From Lysobacter concretionis Ko07 = DSM 16239 (GTDB taxonomy: Bacteria > Pseudomonadota > Gammaproteobacteria > Xanthomonadales > Xanthomonadaceae), in NCBI RefSeq assembly GCF_000768345.1, contig NZ_AVPS01000001.1, forward strand, positions 62,001 to 126,000: 64,000 nucleotides of DNA, read 5' to 3'. How positions within the stretch are numbered: position 1 is the first letter of the stretch; each line of letters starts with the position of its first letter. The notes under the pieces are model-generated. The model was not told the origin of the DNA and made no database searches. It saw nothing but the letters and a program-made list of their open reading frames with translations. The translations under genes and the position numbers were made by a program. This document shows positions 27,328 through 38,700 of this stretch, one piece after another.

Positions 27328-28533
27328 TCACTCCGGTCGCCGGTAGCCACCGCTGACGCCATTGCGCGACAGCACCCATTGCCACAGCTGCAACTCGCGG
27401 GCGCGGAAGGCGCCGGCGCAGGACAGCAGGTAATAGCGCCATTTGCGATGGAACGTCTCGCCCAGATCGTGGGCAAACCGGGGCCAGGCGGCCTCGAAAT
27501 TGGCGTGCCACGCCATCAGCGTGCGGTCGTAGTCGGCACCGAAGTTGTGCACGTCCTCGGCGATGAACAGGCCGTCGATCGCATCGCCGATCTGGCCGAT
27601 CGAGGGCGTCTCGCCATTGGGAAAGATGTGCTTGTCGATCCAGCGGTCCGGGGTGGAATCGCGCTCGTTCTTGCCGATGGTGTGCAGCAGGAACAGGCCG
27701 TCATCGCCCAGGCAGCGCTCGGCGACCTCCATGTACTGGCGGTGGTTCTTGTGCCCGACGTGCTCGAACATGCCGACGCTGACGATGCGGTCGACCCGGC
27801 CGCCCAGGGCGTGCTCGTCGAGCTCGCGGTAGTCCTGCAGGCGGAACTCCAGCGGCAGCCCGGCGTAGCGCTCCTGCGCGTAGCGGGCCTGCTCCTTCGA
27901 CACCGTCACCCCGATGCACTGCACGCCGTGGTGCTCGGCGGCGTAGCCCATGAAGCTGCCCCAGCCGCAACCGATGTCGAGCACCCGCATGCCCGGTTGC
28001 AGGCCGAGCTTGCGGCAGATCAGTTCCAGCTTGGCGACCTGGGCCGCCGCCAGCGTGCCGGCATTGCGCCAGTAGCCGCAGGAATAGGCCATGAGCGGGT
28101 CGAGCATCGCCTCGTAGAACGCATTGCCCAGGTCGTAATGCGCCTTGCCGACCTGCCAGGCGCGGGTGCGGCTCTGGCGGTTGAACATGCGTACCTGCAG
28201 GGCGTGCCAGGCGATCCGGGCCGGGTGCACCTCGCGGTCGAGGTGGGCGCGCAGCAGGCGGTCGAAAAACCCGTCGAGCTGGTCGCAGTCCCACGCGCCG
28301 GCCATGTAGGCCTCGCCGAGGCCGAGGTTGCCCTCCGCCAGCGCGCGTTCCAGCGCCGCCGGGTCGTGCAGCTGCATGTCCCAGGGACGGTCGCCGTTGA
28401 TGCGGATGTCGGCCTTGCCGAGCAGGCCGGCGACCAGTTGCTGGGGCGCGGTCGACAGCGGCGGCGGCTGGTCGACCGGTGGAGTGGCGGGCTCGATGGT
28501 GCCGACAGCGGCGGCGGGCGATGGTTGGGCCAT
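27328..28533 (-). CDS. cfa: Cyclopropane-fatty-acyl-phospholipid synthase
   Basis: SAM-dependent methylene transfer to unsaturated acyl chains of membrane phospholipids, typically in stationary phase. The 401 residues contain the N-terminal lipid-interaction domain with LGLGEAYMAGAWDCDQLDGFF, HYDLGNAFYEAMLDPLMAYSCGYW, the SAM motif VLDIGCGWGSF, the IVSVGMFEHVG motif and the C-terminal YYLLSCAGAFRARELQLWQW block with the conserved Cys. The first 35 residues are a Pro/Ala-rich extension not needed for the fold. It is 156 nt downstream of plsB on the same strand, a second phospholipid-related gene. Confidence 0.94.
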   Translation of the reverse strand: MAQPSPAAAVGTIEPATPPVDQPPPLSTAPQQLVAGLLGKADIRINGDRPWDMQLHDPAALERALAEGNLGLGEAYMAGAWDCDQLDGFFDRLLRAHLDREVHPARIAWHALQVRMFNRQSRTRAWQVGKAHYDLGNAFYEAMLDPLMAYSCGYWRNAGTLAAAQVAKLELICRKLGLQPGMRVLDIGCGWGSFMGYAAEHHGVQCIGVTVSKEQARYAQERYAGLPLEFRLQDYRELDEHALGGRVDRIVSVGMFEHVGHKNHRQYMEVAERCLGDDGLFLLHTIGKNERDSTPDRWIDKHIFPNGETPSIGQIGDAIDGLFIAEDVHNFGADYDRTLMAWHANFEAAWPRFAHDLGETFHRKWRYYLLSCAGAFRARELQLWQWVLSRNGVSGGYRRPE

Positions 28534-28689
28534 GGCGCGATCCTCGGACGGTGGTCGCGGGGTCGATCATGCCGGGTGGACGCATGCCGGGCGAACGCAT
28601 GCAGGGCGGCGCTTGCGGCCGGTCCGCGACAGTTCCGGCGGCAGCGCCGTCCATGCTACCCCGCCGGCTGTGCGCCCGCAGCGGTCGCC

Positions 28690-31557
28690 TCAGTCGACCG
28701 GCAGCGCGTCGGGCTCGGGTCGCGCCGCTTCGGGACTGACCTTCTCGATGCTGTGGCGCAGTTCGCGGCCGAGGATGAACTTGGCGTCGCGGGCCCAGGC
28801 TTCCAGCGGCTGCTCGAACACCAGTTTGGCGTTTTCGTCGAGCCGCACCAGGCTCAGCTCGCGCAGTTTCTGGATGAAACCGCGGAACAGGGTCTTGTCG
28901 AAGAACTCCGGCGCGGCCGGCGCGTACAGCAGGCTCAGGCGCTGGGCGGCAAGCTGGCACAGACTTTCCAGCTGGCCGGTGGACAGGGTGCCGCTGCCGT
29001 TCTTCACCAGCACCGAGATGGTGATGTAGTAGCGCTCGAAGGCCTGCTGCAGCGAATGGCCGATCGCGCGCAGGCGGAACACCTCGTCGCTCTGGCCGGC
29101 ATTGCGGGCTAGGATGCCGCCTTCCTCGGCATTGACGCGCTCCAGCAGACCTTCGCGCACGAAGATGTCGATGGTGGCGGTGAGGCGCTGCACGAACTCG
29201 TCCTCGCTCCACGGCAGGAACAGTTCGGTCTGCAGGAACGGGTACACGCTGCGGCCCAGCCGCAACACGCTTTCCTGCGCCATCCGGCGGTTGTTCTGGA
29301 AGCAGCAGGCGATCCACGACGCCGCGGTGAACAGGTGCAGCACGTTGTTGCGGAAGTAGCTCAGCAGCACCGACTGGTCGCCGCCGACCTGCAGCACGTC
29401 GCCCAGCGGGTGCGCGGTGCGGGTCAGCACGCCGATGTCCTCGCCGTGGGCGATGATCTGCGCCGGTGTGTGCGGGGTCACCGTGACCCGGTCGGAATAC
29501 GGCAACTCGGCCAGCAGGGTCTTGCTCAGCCAGATCTGGGCCAGCAGGTCGCCCTCGCCCATCGCGTGCTTCGGGGTCGACAGCAGCGCCAGCGCGAGCA
29601 GGTTGATGGGGTTCACGTCGGCGGCGCGGTTGACGTTGACCTGGATGCGCTGGGCCAGCGAATCGACCGTGCCCGACAGCCAGGCCGGCTTCTCGTCGTC
29701 GCCGAGCGCCTTGCCTTCCCAGTCCGGCGCATGTTCGGCCAGCACGTCGTCAAGTTTGATCGGCTCGCCGAAATTGACCACCACCTGGCCGTAGTTGGAG
29801 CGCAGCACCTTCGGAATGCCGGTCAGCAATTGCCAGATCGACTCGCTCTCCTTCTGTTTGCCTGACAGCTCGTCCAGGTAGCTGTTGCCTTCCATCAGCT
29901 TCTCGTAACCGATGTACACCGGCTGGAACAGCACCGGCCGGGTCGGCTGGCGCAGGAACGCGCGCACCGTCATCGACACCATGCCGCCCTTGGGCGGCAG
30001 CAGTCGGCCGGTACGCGAGCGGCCGCCCTCGACGAAGTACTCGATCGAATAGCCGCCGGCGACCAGCTTGGCGACGTATTCGCTGAGCACGGTCGAATAC
30101 AGCGCGCTGCCGCGGATGCTGCGGCGGATGAAGAACGCGCCGCCCTTGCGCAGCACGGTGCCGATGACCGGCAGGTTGAGGTTGATGCCGGCGACGATGT
30201 GCGGCGGCACGATGCCGCGGGTGTACAGCAGGTAGCTCAGCAGCAGGTAGTCCATGTGGCTGCGGTGGCAGGGCACGTAGATGACTTCATGGCCCGGCGC
30301 GGCCTGTTTGACCTTGTCCAGGTGATGGACCAGCACGCCGCGGTAGATCCGGTTCCAGACGAAGGTCAGCAGGAAGCTGGCCGAGCGCACCACCGGGTGC
30401 GAGTAGTCGGCGGCGATCTCGTAGGCGTAGCCGTGCGCCTTCTTCCAGGCGTCCGCGACGCTGGAGTTGTCGCGCCGGGCCTGGTCGGCGATGGCTTCCT
30501 TGACCGGCTCGGCGGCCAGTACCTTGTCGACCAGCAGGCGCCGGGTCGACAGGTCGGGACCGATCACCGCGGCGCGGATACGGCGGAAGTGGGTCCGCAG
30601 CACGCGCGAGAGCTTGCGCACCGTGCGTTCGGGCGGCAGGTCCTCGGCCACGATGCCGCGCAAACTGATCGGCGGCGCGAAGCGGACTGTGGTGGCGCGA
30701 CCGTTGAGCAGGATCGCCAGCAGCCGGCGGAAGCGTCCGACCAAGGTCCAGTTTTCCGAGAACAGGACCGAGAACCAGCCACTGGTCTTGTCCGGCGCGC
30801 GGCCGACGAAGATCGATACCGGCACCAGTTGCACGTCCAGGGAGGCGTCCGCGCGGTGCGCGTCCAGCAGGCGCGCCAGCGAGCTGGAATGGCTTTTGGA
30901 CGAGGGCAGCGGGGTGCCCAGTGAGTGCTGCAGCGGCCCCAGCGCGCTGGCGTTGCGCCGCGACAGCGCCACGTAGGCGCGCTTGCGGCCCAGCGGGTCA
31001 CCCGGCAACGGCTGCAACGGGGACGGCAGGCCGCTGTCGAGGCAGGCCCGTTCGAGGATCAGCGCGTTGGACAGGCCGTAGTGCTCGATGACGTAGCACA
31101 CCGGCTGGCCGACGAGTTGCGGTGCGTAACCGGCGGGATTGGCCGGCTCGACCGTCAGCGAAATCCAGGGCGCCAGCATCCGGCCCAGCAGCCGTGCCCA
31201 CCAGGGCCGGCGTGGATTGCCGCTACCCGGTGGCCGGCCGGCCGGCCCGGTTCCGACGCCGTCGTCCGGGTGGCTTCCGGGAGGGTTGCTGTTTCCCAGG
31301 GTCGAGCCGGGCTCGAACGCCGCCGGGTTCTGGCCTGGCGGGATTGGATCGGGCGGGATTGCCGCGCCCCCGCCGGTGGGGGATTCCGCAGCGACACCGA
31401 CCGTGGTGCCCGCAGCCGCCGTCGGCGCGCCCATGGCGGTGGTGTCGTCGGGCACGACGGGGGCCGGGCCGGACGCAGCAGGCTCCGTCGCACTGCTCCG
31501 GGGCGGCGCGGTATCACCAGGAAAGGGCAGGGGGGTCTGTTTGGGCATCGCCGTCAT
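28690..31557 (-). CDS. plsB: Glycerol-3-phosphate 1-O-acyltransferase PlsB, with N-terminal extension
   Basis: Inner-membrane acyltransferase for the first step of phospholipid synthesis (acyl-CoA or acyl-ACP to sn-1 of glycerol 3-phosphate). The HX4D motif is in VPCHRSHMDYLLLSYLLY, followed by GAFFIRRS, FVEGGRSRTGRLLPPKGG and the later PVYIGYEKL block. At 955 residues it is about 150 longer than E. coli PlsB (807). The surplus is a Pro/Gly/Ala/Thr-rich, probably disordered head (about residues 1-125) before the conserved RPWWARLLGRMLAPWISL. Two close ATGs (31557, 31548) could serve as start. It follows a lipoprotein gene by 31 nt and probably shares its transcript. Confidence 0.93.
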   Translation of the reverse strand: MTAMPKQTPLPFPGDTAPPRSSATEPAASGPAPVVPDDTTAMGAPTAAAGTTVGVAAESPTGGGAAIPPDPIPPGQNPAAFEPGSTLGNSNPPGSHPDDGVGTGPAGRPPGSGNPRRPWWARLLGRMLAPWISLTVEPANPAGYAPQLVGQPVCYVIEHYGLSNALILERACLDSGLPSPLQPLPGDPLGRKRAYVALSRRNASALGPLQHSLGTPLPSSKSHSSSLARLLDAHRADASLDVQLVPVSIFVGRAPDKTSGWFSVLFSENWTLVGRFRRLLAILLNGRATTVRFAPPISLRGIVAEDLPPERTVRKLSRVLRTHFRRIRAAVIGPDLSTRRLLVDKVLAAEPVKEAIADQARRDNSSVADAWKKAHGYAYEIAADYSHPVVRSASFLLTFVWNRIYRGVLVHHLDKVKQAAPGHEVIYVPCHRSHMDYLLLSYLLYTRGIVPPHIVAGINLNLPVIGTVLRKGGAFFIRRSIRGSALYSTVLSEYVAKLVAGGYSIEYFVEGGRSRTGRLLPPKGGMVSMTVRAFLRQPTRPVLFQPVYIGYEKLMEGNSYLDELSGKQKESESIWQLLTGIPKVLRSNYGQVVVNFGEPIKLDDVLAEHAPDWEGKALGDDEKPAWLSGTVDSLAQRIQVNVNRAADVNPINLLALALLSTPKHAMGEGDLLAQIWLSKTLLAELPYSDRVTVTPHTPAQIIAHGEDIGVLTRTAHPLGDVLQVGGDQSVLLSYFRNNVLHLFTAASWIACCFQNNRRMAQESVLRLGRSVYPFLQTELFLPWSEDEFVQRLTATIDIFVREGLLERVNAEEGGILARNAGQSDEVFRLRAIGHSLQQAFERYYITISVLVKNGSGTLSTGQLESLCQLAAQRLSLLYAPAAPEFFDKTLFRGFIQKLRELSLVRLDENAKLVFEQPLEAWARDAKFILGRELRHSIEKVSPEAARPEPDALPVD

Positions 31558-31588
31558 TATGCCGGTTCGCTTGCGCCGGGCCGCCGGA

Positions 31589-32518
31589 TCACTCGACGCC
31601 GGGCTGGCTGGGCGGGTCGGCCGGCGTGCCGCGCCGGTGGCCTTCCACCTGCGCCTGGGCGTGGCGCAGCAGATCGGTCAGGTACCAGCGCCCTTCGCGC
31701 CGCTCCACCAGGACCTGCGCATCGATCCGGTGGCCGGCGAGGGTGTATTCCAGCGCCACCCGGGCCTGGTCGCCGGTCTGCTCGATCAGCCGGGCCTGCG
31801 CTCCGGCCAGGGCCTGGTCGATATCCAGGCCGTAGTCGGCCAGCACCAGCTTGAAGCGGGCGAAGAACGGCCCCAGCCGGGCCAGGCTGCGGACCATGCC
31901 GGCCTTTTGCAGTGCGTCCGGCCCGGCCAGTCCGGTCAGGCGGGCGGCGGCAACCAGTTGCGGCACCGCGGCCTTCGCCCGCGCCGTCTCGCCCAGCGGG
32001 GCCTGCTGGCCCCAGGCGCCGAGCGCGGCGATCAGCTGCACGTAGTGGTCGCGTTCGGGTTCGCTGTAATCGGCGCTGCCTTGCACGTACTGGGCGGCGA
32101 ACAGGCCCAGGGTCGCCACGGCGGTGTGCAGCTCGCGGTCGGCGCCGGCGAACTGGCGGTTGTAGGAAGCCAGCAGGGTCTTCTCCGCGTCCGGTGCCGC
32201 CAGCACGTTGATGAAACCCGGCAGCCGGTCATCCAGCGGCAGTTCGGTCAGCGGCCAGATCGTGTGCCCTTCGGACCAGGCAGCGACCATCCGTTCGTGC
32301 AGGGGCGGCGGCAGTGCATGGTTGGCGTACGCCACCAGGTCGTTGGCTTGCAGGTCTTCGATCAACTGGCTGACCGCCTGCACCGGAGCGCTCGCCCCGG
32401 TCGGCTCGGCGGCCGGCTCGTGGTCGCCGCGGCAGCCGCCGGTGATCATGGTGGCGGCGAGCAGCATGGCGGCAGCAATCGGCAGTGGCGCCGCAATGGC
32501 GCGTCGAATCAATGACAT
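31589..32518 (-). CDS. Conserved-looking lipoprotein of unknown function
   Basis: A 309-residue exported lipoprotein. The signal peptide is followed by the lipobox ITGGC with Cys29. The mature part is mostly helical (LIEDLQANDLVAYANHALPPPLHERM and later Ala/Leu-rich segments). It ends in a compact block DQARVALEYTLAGHRIDAQVLVERREGRWYLTDLLRHAQ, split here by its two predicted strands, which resembles NTF2-like or DUF4878-type lipoprotein ends. I do not recognise a defined family. It precedes plsB by 31 nt, so it may be co-expressed with phospholipid synthesis. Confidence 0.7.
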   Translation of the reverse strand: MSLIRRAIAAPLPIAAAMLLAATMITGGCRGDHEPAAEPTGASAPVQAVSQLIEDLQANDLVAYANHALPPPLHERMVAAWSEGHTIWPLTELPLDDRLPGFINVLAAPDAEKTLLASYNRQFAGADRELHTAVATLGLFAAQYVQGSADYSEPERDHYVQLIAALGAWGQQAPLGETARAKAAVPQLVAAARLTGLAGPDALQKAGMVRSLARLGPFFARFKLVLADYGLDIDQALAGAQARLIEQTGDQARVALEYTLAGHRIDAQVLVERREGRWYLTDLLRHAQAQVEGHRRGTPADPPSQPGVE

Positions 32519-32633
32519 ACAGCGCGGCTCCCCAGTCGCAGTCCGGCATCTTCGCCGTCGCGACCACGGGGTACAAGCCCAGCCGGTCGCGGATTGGACA
32601 AGTGCACGGCAAAGTCCGCGGGCAAGTCCGCGC

Positions 32634-33527
32634 TCAATCCGCCGCGTCGAGCGCCTTCAGCTTGGCCTTGCGCTGCGCCGACGGCGACAGGCTCCAGTCG
32701 TTGCCGAACAGCGCCGGTTGCCAGTCGCCGTAGCTGGGGTTGGACAGCATCCACCAGCGTTCGCCGAACCAGCCGCCGTACCGGTCGAGCAACGCCTGCC
32801 GCGCGGCAGGTGAATTGGGATGGGGCTGGGCGAAGTCGCCGAGCTGGTCGCCGAACTGCATCAGTACCCGGTAGGTGCGACCGACCAGCTGGCGCCGGCA
32901 GTGCTTGTCGCCGCTCTGGGCCTGGTCGCAACCGGCCACCTGCAGGCCCTTGCCGAGGTACACCGAATCGTCGGCGACCGGCAGGCCGACCGCGCGCAGG
33001 TTGGCGATGCTCGCGGCTTTCTGGTCCTCGGTGCGGTTGGACAGGTAGATCATGGTGATGCCGCGCGCACCCGCGGCGCGGGCGAACTCGAGCACGCCGG
33101 GGACAGGTTTGGCCTGCTGCTCCGCCACCCAGTCCGCCCAGCTGGCCGGGTCGTACTGGAGGCCATGGCGGACCAGCCGGACCTGGTAGGGCGAGTTGTC
33201 GAGCACGGTCTCGTCGATGTCCAGGATCACCGCCGGTTTCAGGCCGGTGGCCGGGTTGGCGCGCTCGCCGGGCACCAGCGCATCCCATTGCGGATCGGCG
33301 AGCGCCGCATCCAGCTGGCCGATCGCGGCGCGGTAGGTCTGCAGCGCCGACGCGCGGTACTCGACCGCGGTCTGCATCCACACCACCGCGTTGAGATTGT
33401 CATCGGCCGCCGCAGCCGGGGTATCGACCGTGGTGGCCACCGGCGCGGGACGGGCACCACCGTGCTGGCAGGCGGGCAGCGCCAGGGCGCAGGCCAGGAT
33501 GGCGAGAGCGGGCAGGTTGCGGTGCAT
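32634..33527 (-). CDS. HAD-family acid phosphatase, lipoprotein e(P4)-like
   Basis: A 297-residue outer-membrane or periplasmic lipoprotein of the class C acid phosphatase/5'-nucleotidase e(P4) family. The lipobox is LPAC with Cys20. The HAD nucleophile motif is AVILDIDETVLDN with Asp103 and Asp105; motif II is YLSNRT and the RVLMQFGDQLGDF block carries the third acidic motif. In Haemophilus e(P4) dephosphorylates NMN and other nucleotides at the cell surface; the substrate here is not proven. ATG 33527 gives the lipoprotein signal, while the longer frame upstream is Pro/Arg-rich and not exported-like. Confidence 0.9.
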   Translation of the reverse strand: MHRNLPALAILACALALPACQHGGARPAPVATTVDTPAAAADDNLNAVVWMQTAVEYRASALQTYRAAIGQLDAALADPQWDALVPGERANPATGLKPAVILDIDETVLDNSPYQVRLVRHGLQYDPASWADWVAEQQAKPVPGVLEFARAAGARGITMIYLSNRTEDQKAASIANLRAVGLPVADDSVYLGKGLQVAGCDQAQSGDKHCRRQLVGRTYRVLMQFGDQLGDFAQPHPNSPAARQALLDRYGGWFGERWWMLSNPSYGDWQPALFGNDWSLSPSAQRKAKLKALDAAD

Positions 33528-33672
33528 GGCAGGCCACGGAAAAAAAGGACGGGCCAGTGTAGCCGAGCCTCCGCGGGGGCCCGCCGGGGCCCGCCGTGGC
33601 GCGGTCGGCGGCATCCGGCAGCGAACCGGGCGCCGCCGCTGCGTCAACCGGCAGGGTCGACCGGGCGCGAAC

Positions 33673-33697
33673 AAAAAACCCCGGCCGGAGCCGGGGT
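33673..33697 (-). terminator. Rho-independent terminator of the subtilase gene
   Basis: On the minus strand, ACCCCGGC-TCCG-GCCGGGG followed by six T residues (33678-33673), 28 nt after the stop at 33725. It is a canonical intrinsic terminator separating the subtilase from the acid phosphatase gene. Confidence 0.85.
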
Positions 33698-33724
33698 CTT
33701 ATGGCATCCATGCCGCTTGCCCTG

Positions 33725-35590
<1,866 letters not shown>

Positions 35591-35670
35591 CGGGCTCTTC
35601 CTTCGTGGTGATTGGCGTGGTGACGCGGGGGAAAAGAGGTGTGTGGAGCGGGGTTCCAGGAGCGGGATCC

Positions 35671-35709
35671 CGCCGCCCCGCGGACCTTGCCGGCCCACGG
35701 GGCGGCGGA
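35671..35709 (-). terminator. GC-rich hairpin just after the adhesin stop
   Basis: 11-bp perfect arms, CCGCCGCCCCG (35671-35681) and CGGGGCGGCGG (35699-35709), lie 7 nt past the adhesin stop. There is no T-run on either side, so it may attenuate or protect the long adhesin mRNA and let some transcription reach the protease gene. Confidence 0.45.
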
Positions 35710-35715
35710 ACGGGC

Positions 35716-38700
35716 TTACCAGCCGAAGCCGACGCCGGCGCCGACCGAGGTGTCATCGCCGCTGAACGCGCCGCCGAAGGTCACCGTGGCGCGGTCGGAC
35801 AAGGCGCGCTGGTAGCCCACGGACAGTGCCGAGGCCCCGTTCTGGAAGCCGACGCCGACGCCGACCCGGTTCTGGGTGCGGATGCCGGCGGCACTGGTGG
35901 CCATGTTCAACATGGCCGCGCTCATCGCGCCCATCTGGTCGAAGCGGTGGTCGACCTGGTTGAAGCGCTCGCTGACCTCCCCGCGCAGGGCGGTGAAGTC
36001 GTCGTTGAGCAGGCTGATGCGCTGGTCGGTGTAGGCCTTGGCCGAATTCAGCGCATTGGTGGTGCTGGTGTCGGTGTAGTTGTAGGCCGAGGTCAGCGTC
36101 TGGGTGGCGGTGGTGTCGGTGTAGCCCTGCGCGGATGCCAGGGTGGCGGTGTTGCCGGCTTGTACCTGGCCCACGTTGGCGGCATCGGTGGCGCTGGTGC
36201 CGGCAGCGACGTTGGTTACCCGCCGCTGGTTGTCGGCCGATCCGACCGAGACCGTATTGGCTTCGTCGGCAACCGAGCCCTGGCCGAGTGCGACCGCACC
36301 CTGCTCGGACGCGGAAGCGCCCTGGCCCAGGGCCGTGCCTCCAGTGGCCGTCACGCTGGTATCGGCACCGATCGCGACGGCATCGCTGGCCGCCGCATCG
36401 ACGAAGCTGTTGTTGCCCACGGCGGTGCTGTTGGCCGCATTGACTACGGCGTTGTTGCCGATGGCGATGTCGTCGGGATCGGCCGCATGGCTGCCGGTTC
36501 CCATGGACATGCCGGTGCCCGACCCGCCCGGCAGGTTGGTTGCGACGGTGCCACTGCCACTGCCACTACTGGCACCGGTGCCGATACCCGAAGCCGTGTC
36601 TGCGGCGGCACCGGTTGCCACCGCCGGATCGGGTGAGGCGACGGGTTGCGCGGCTGCCACCGCCGCTCCCCGCGGTTGGCGCGGCTTGGCCAGGCCCGGC
36701 GGCAGGCTGTCGAGCACGGCATTGATGATGCCCAGCTCGACGTCGATCGCGCTGAAGGCCGCTCCGACGTTGGTGTAGCTGGCGCCCTGGATCATGTAGC
36801 TGGGAGCAGTGAAGAGGCCGCCGCTGAAGCCAGCTCCACCGCCCAGTGCGCTCGCCATCGAGCCGAGCTGGAACAGGTTGGCGGCGTCGGTGTCGAACGT
36901 GCCGGCGGCCACGTTGGTGATCTGCCGCTCGTTGCCGATGCTGCCGACCGACACGCTGTTGACGCGGTCGGCATACGCGCCGACGCCCAGGGCCACACTG
37001 CCATCGGCTTCGGCAAGGCTGTCGGCGCCGATCGCCGTGCTGTCCTCCCCTTCCGCCGTGCTGGCGCTGCCGACGGCGGTGCTGTTGTAGCCCGAAGCCA
37101 CCGACAGTCCGCCCAGTGCGGTCGAGAAATCGCCACCGGCCTCGGCGCGGAAGCCGACTGCGGCGGAGGCGGTGCCACTGGCGATGCTTTCTGCGCCCAG
37201 CGCGGTGGCGACCTCGCCGCTGGCCAGACTGAAGAAGCCCGACGCGGTGGACTCGAGTCCCGAGGCCTCGCTCAGCGAACCGGTAGCGACGCTGCCGTCT
37301 CCGCTGGCGATCGCCGCCGCACCGGTGGCGGTGGCGAACAGGCCGCTGGCCTCGCTCTCGGCGCCGGTCGCGCTGGCGTACTCGTTGGATGCATTGCTGT
37401 TGGCACCGGTGGCCGTGGCGTTCTCGCCGCTGGCCTGGCTGCCGGCACCGTAGGCGCTGGCGTGGTCTGCCGTGGCCACCGCATCGAAGCCGCTCGCGGT
37501 CGACCGCAGGCCGATGGCCGTCGCGCCCGAACCCAGCGCGCTGGCGCCTTCGCCGATGGCGCTGCTGGTGGACCCCAGCGCGGTGCTGTAATCGCCGTCG
37601 GCGAGGGCGTGGCTACCGGCGGCAACCGACTCCTCGCCGACCACCATGGCCTCGCCGTCACCGCTGGCCTGGAACAGACGACTGGTTTCACCGGCCGCGT
37701 CGGCGACGGCATTGAGCTGGTCCAGGTTCACCGCATCGGTGCCCTCGGTGCCGGCGGCGACGTTGGTGATCTGGCGCTCGTTGCCGACATCGCCGACGGA
37801 CACGCTGTCGGCGCGGTCGGCGACCGAGTTGGCACCCAGGGCGACGCTGTTGTCGGCATCGGCGGTGCTGTAGTAGCCGATCGCGACGCTGTCGTCGCCG
37901 TACGAGGTGCTGTAATAGCCCACCGCCGTGCTGTTGTCGCCGCTGGCCCAGGCGTTGGCGCCAAGCGCCGAGGCGTTGATCGCCGGCGCATAGGCGAAGT
38001 AACCCAGCGCGGTGCTCATCTCGCCGGAGGCTTCCGACAGGCTGCCGTTGGCGGTGCTGAAGTCGCCCGCGGCAATCGCGCCTGCGCCGAACGCCGCCGA
38101 GCTGAGGCCGCTGGCGCGGGTGTAGACCAGCAGGCCCCAGCCGGGAATCAGGTCGGCGGGGCCGCCGACCGCAACGCTGTAGTCGCCACTCGCGCCCGCC
38201 GCATGGCCGAAGCTGGAAGCGTATTCACCGTTGGCGATGCTGCCGTAGCCGAAGGCCGATGCGGCGTAGCCGTTGGCCTCGCTGAGGACGCCGACGGCCG
38301 AGCTGCCGATACCCGACGCCAGGCTGCCGGCGCCGACCGCGGTCGCACCCAGCGCCGATGCCACCGTGTTGACCTCGACCGGGTTGCCGTTGGCATCGAA
38401 GGCATTGATCCTGCCGCCGATGGCCACGCTGGAGTCGCCGGTTGCTTCGCTGTTGCTGCCGCTGGCCAGGCTGTTGTCCCCGGTCGCCACGGCGTTGTAG
38501 CCGCTGGCGGAGCTGAACTCGCCGACCGCGACCGCGCCGCTGCCGAACGCCGACGCGCCGGTGGCGCCGGCATAACTGCTGGAACCGATCGCGGTGGTGT
38601 AGTCGCCGTCCGCCATTGCGTCCGAGCCGGCCGCGACCGCGTCTTCGCCTTCGACCAGCGCTTCGCCGTCACCGCTGGCCTTGAAGTGCTTGCTGGTTTC

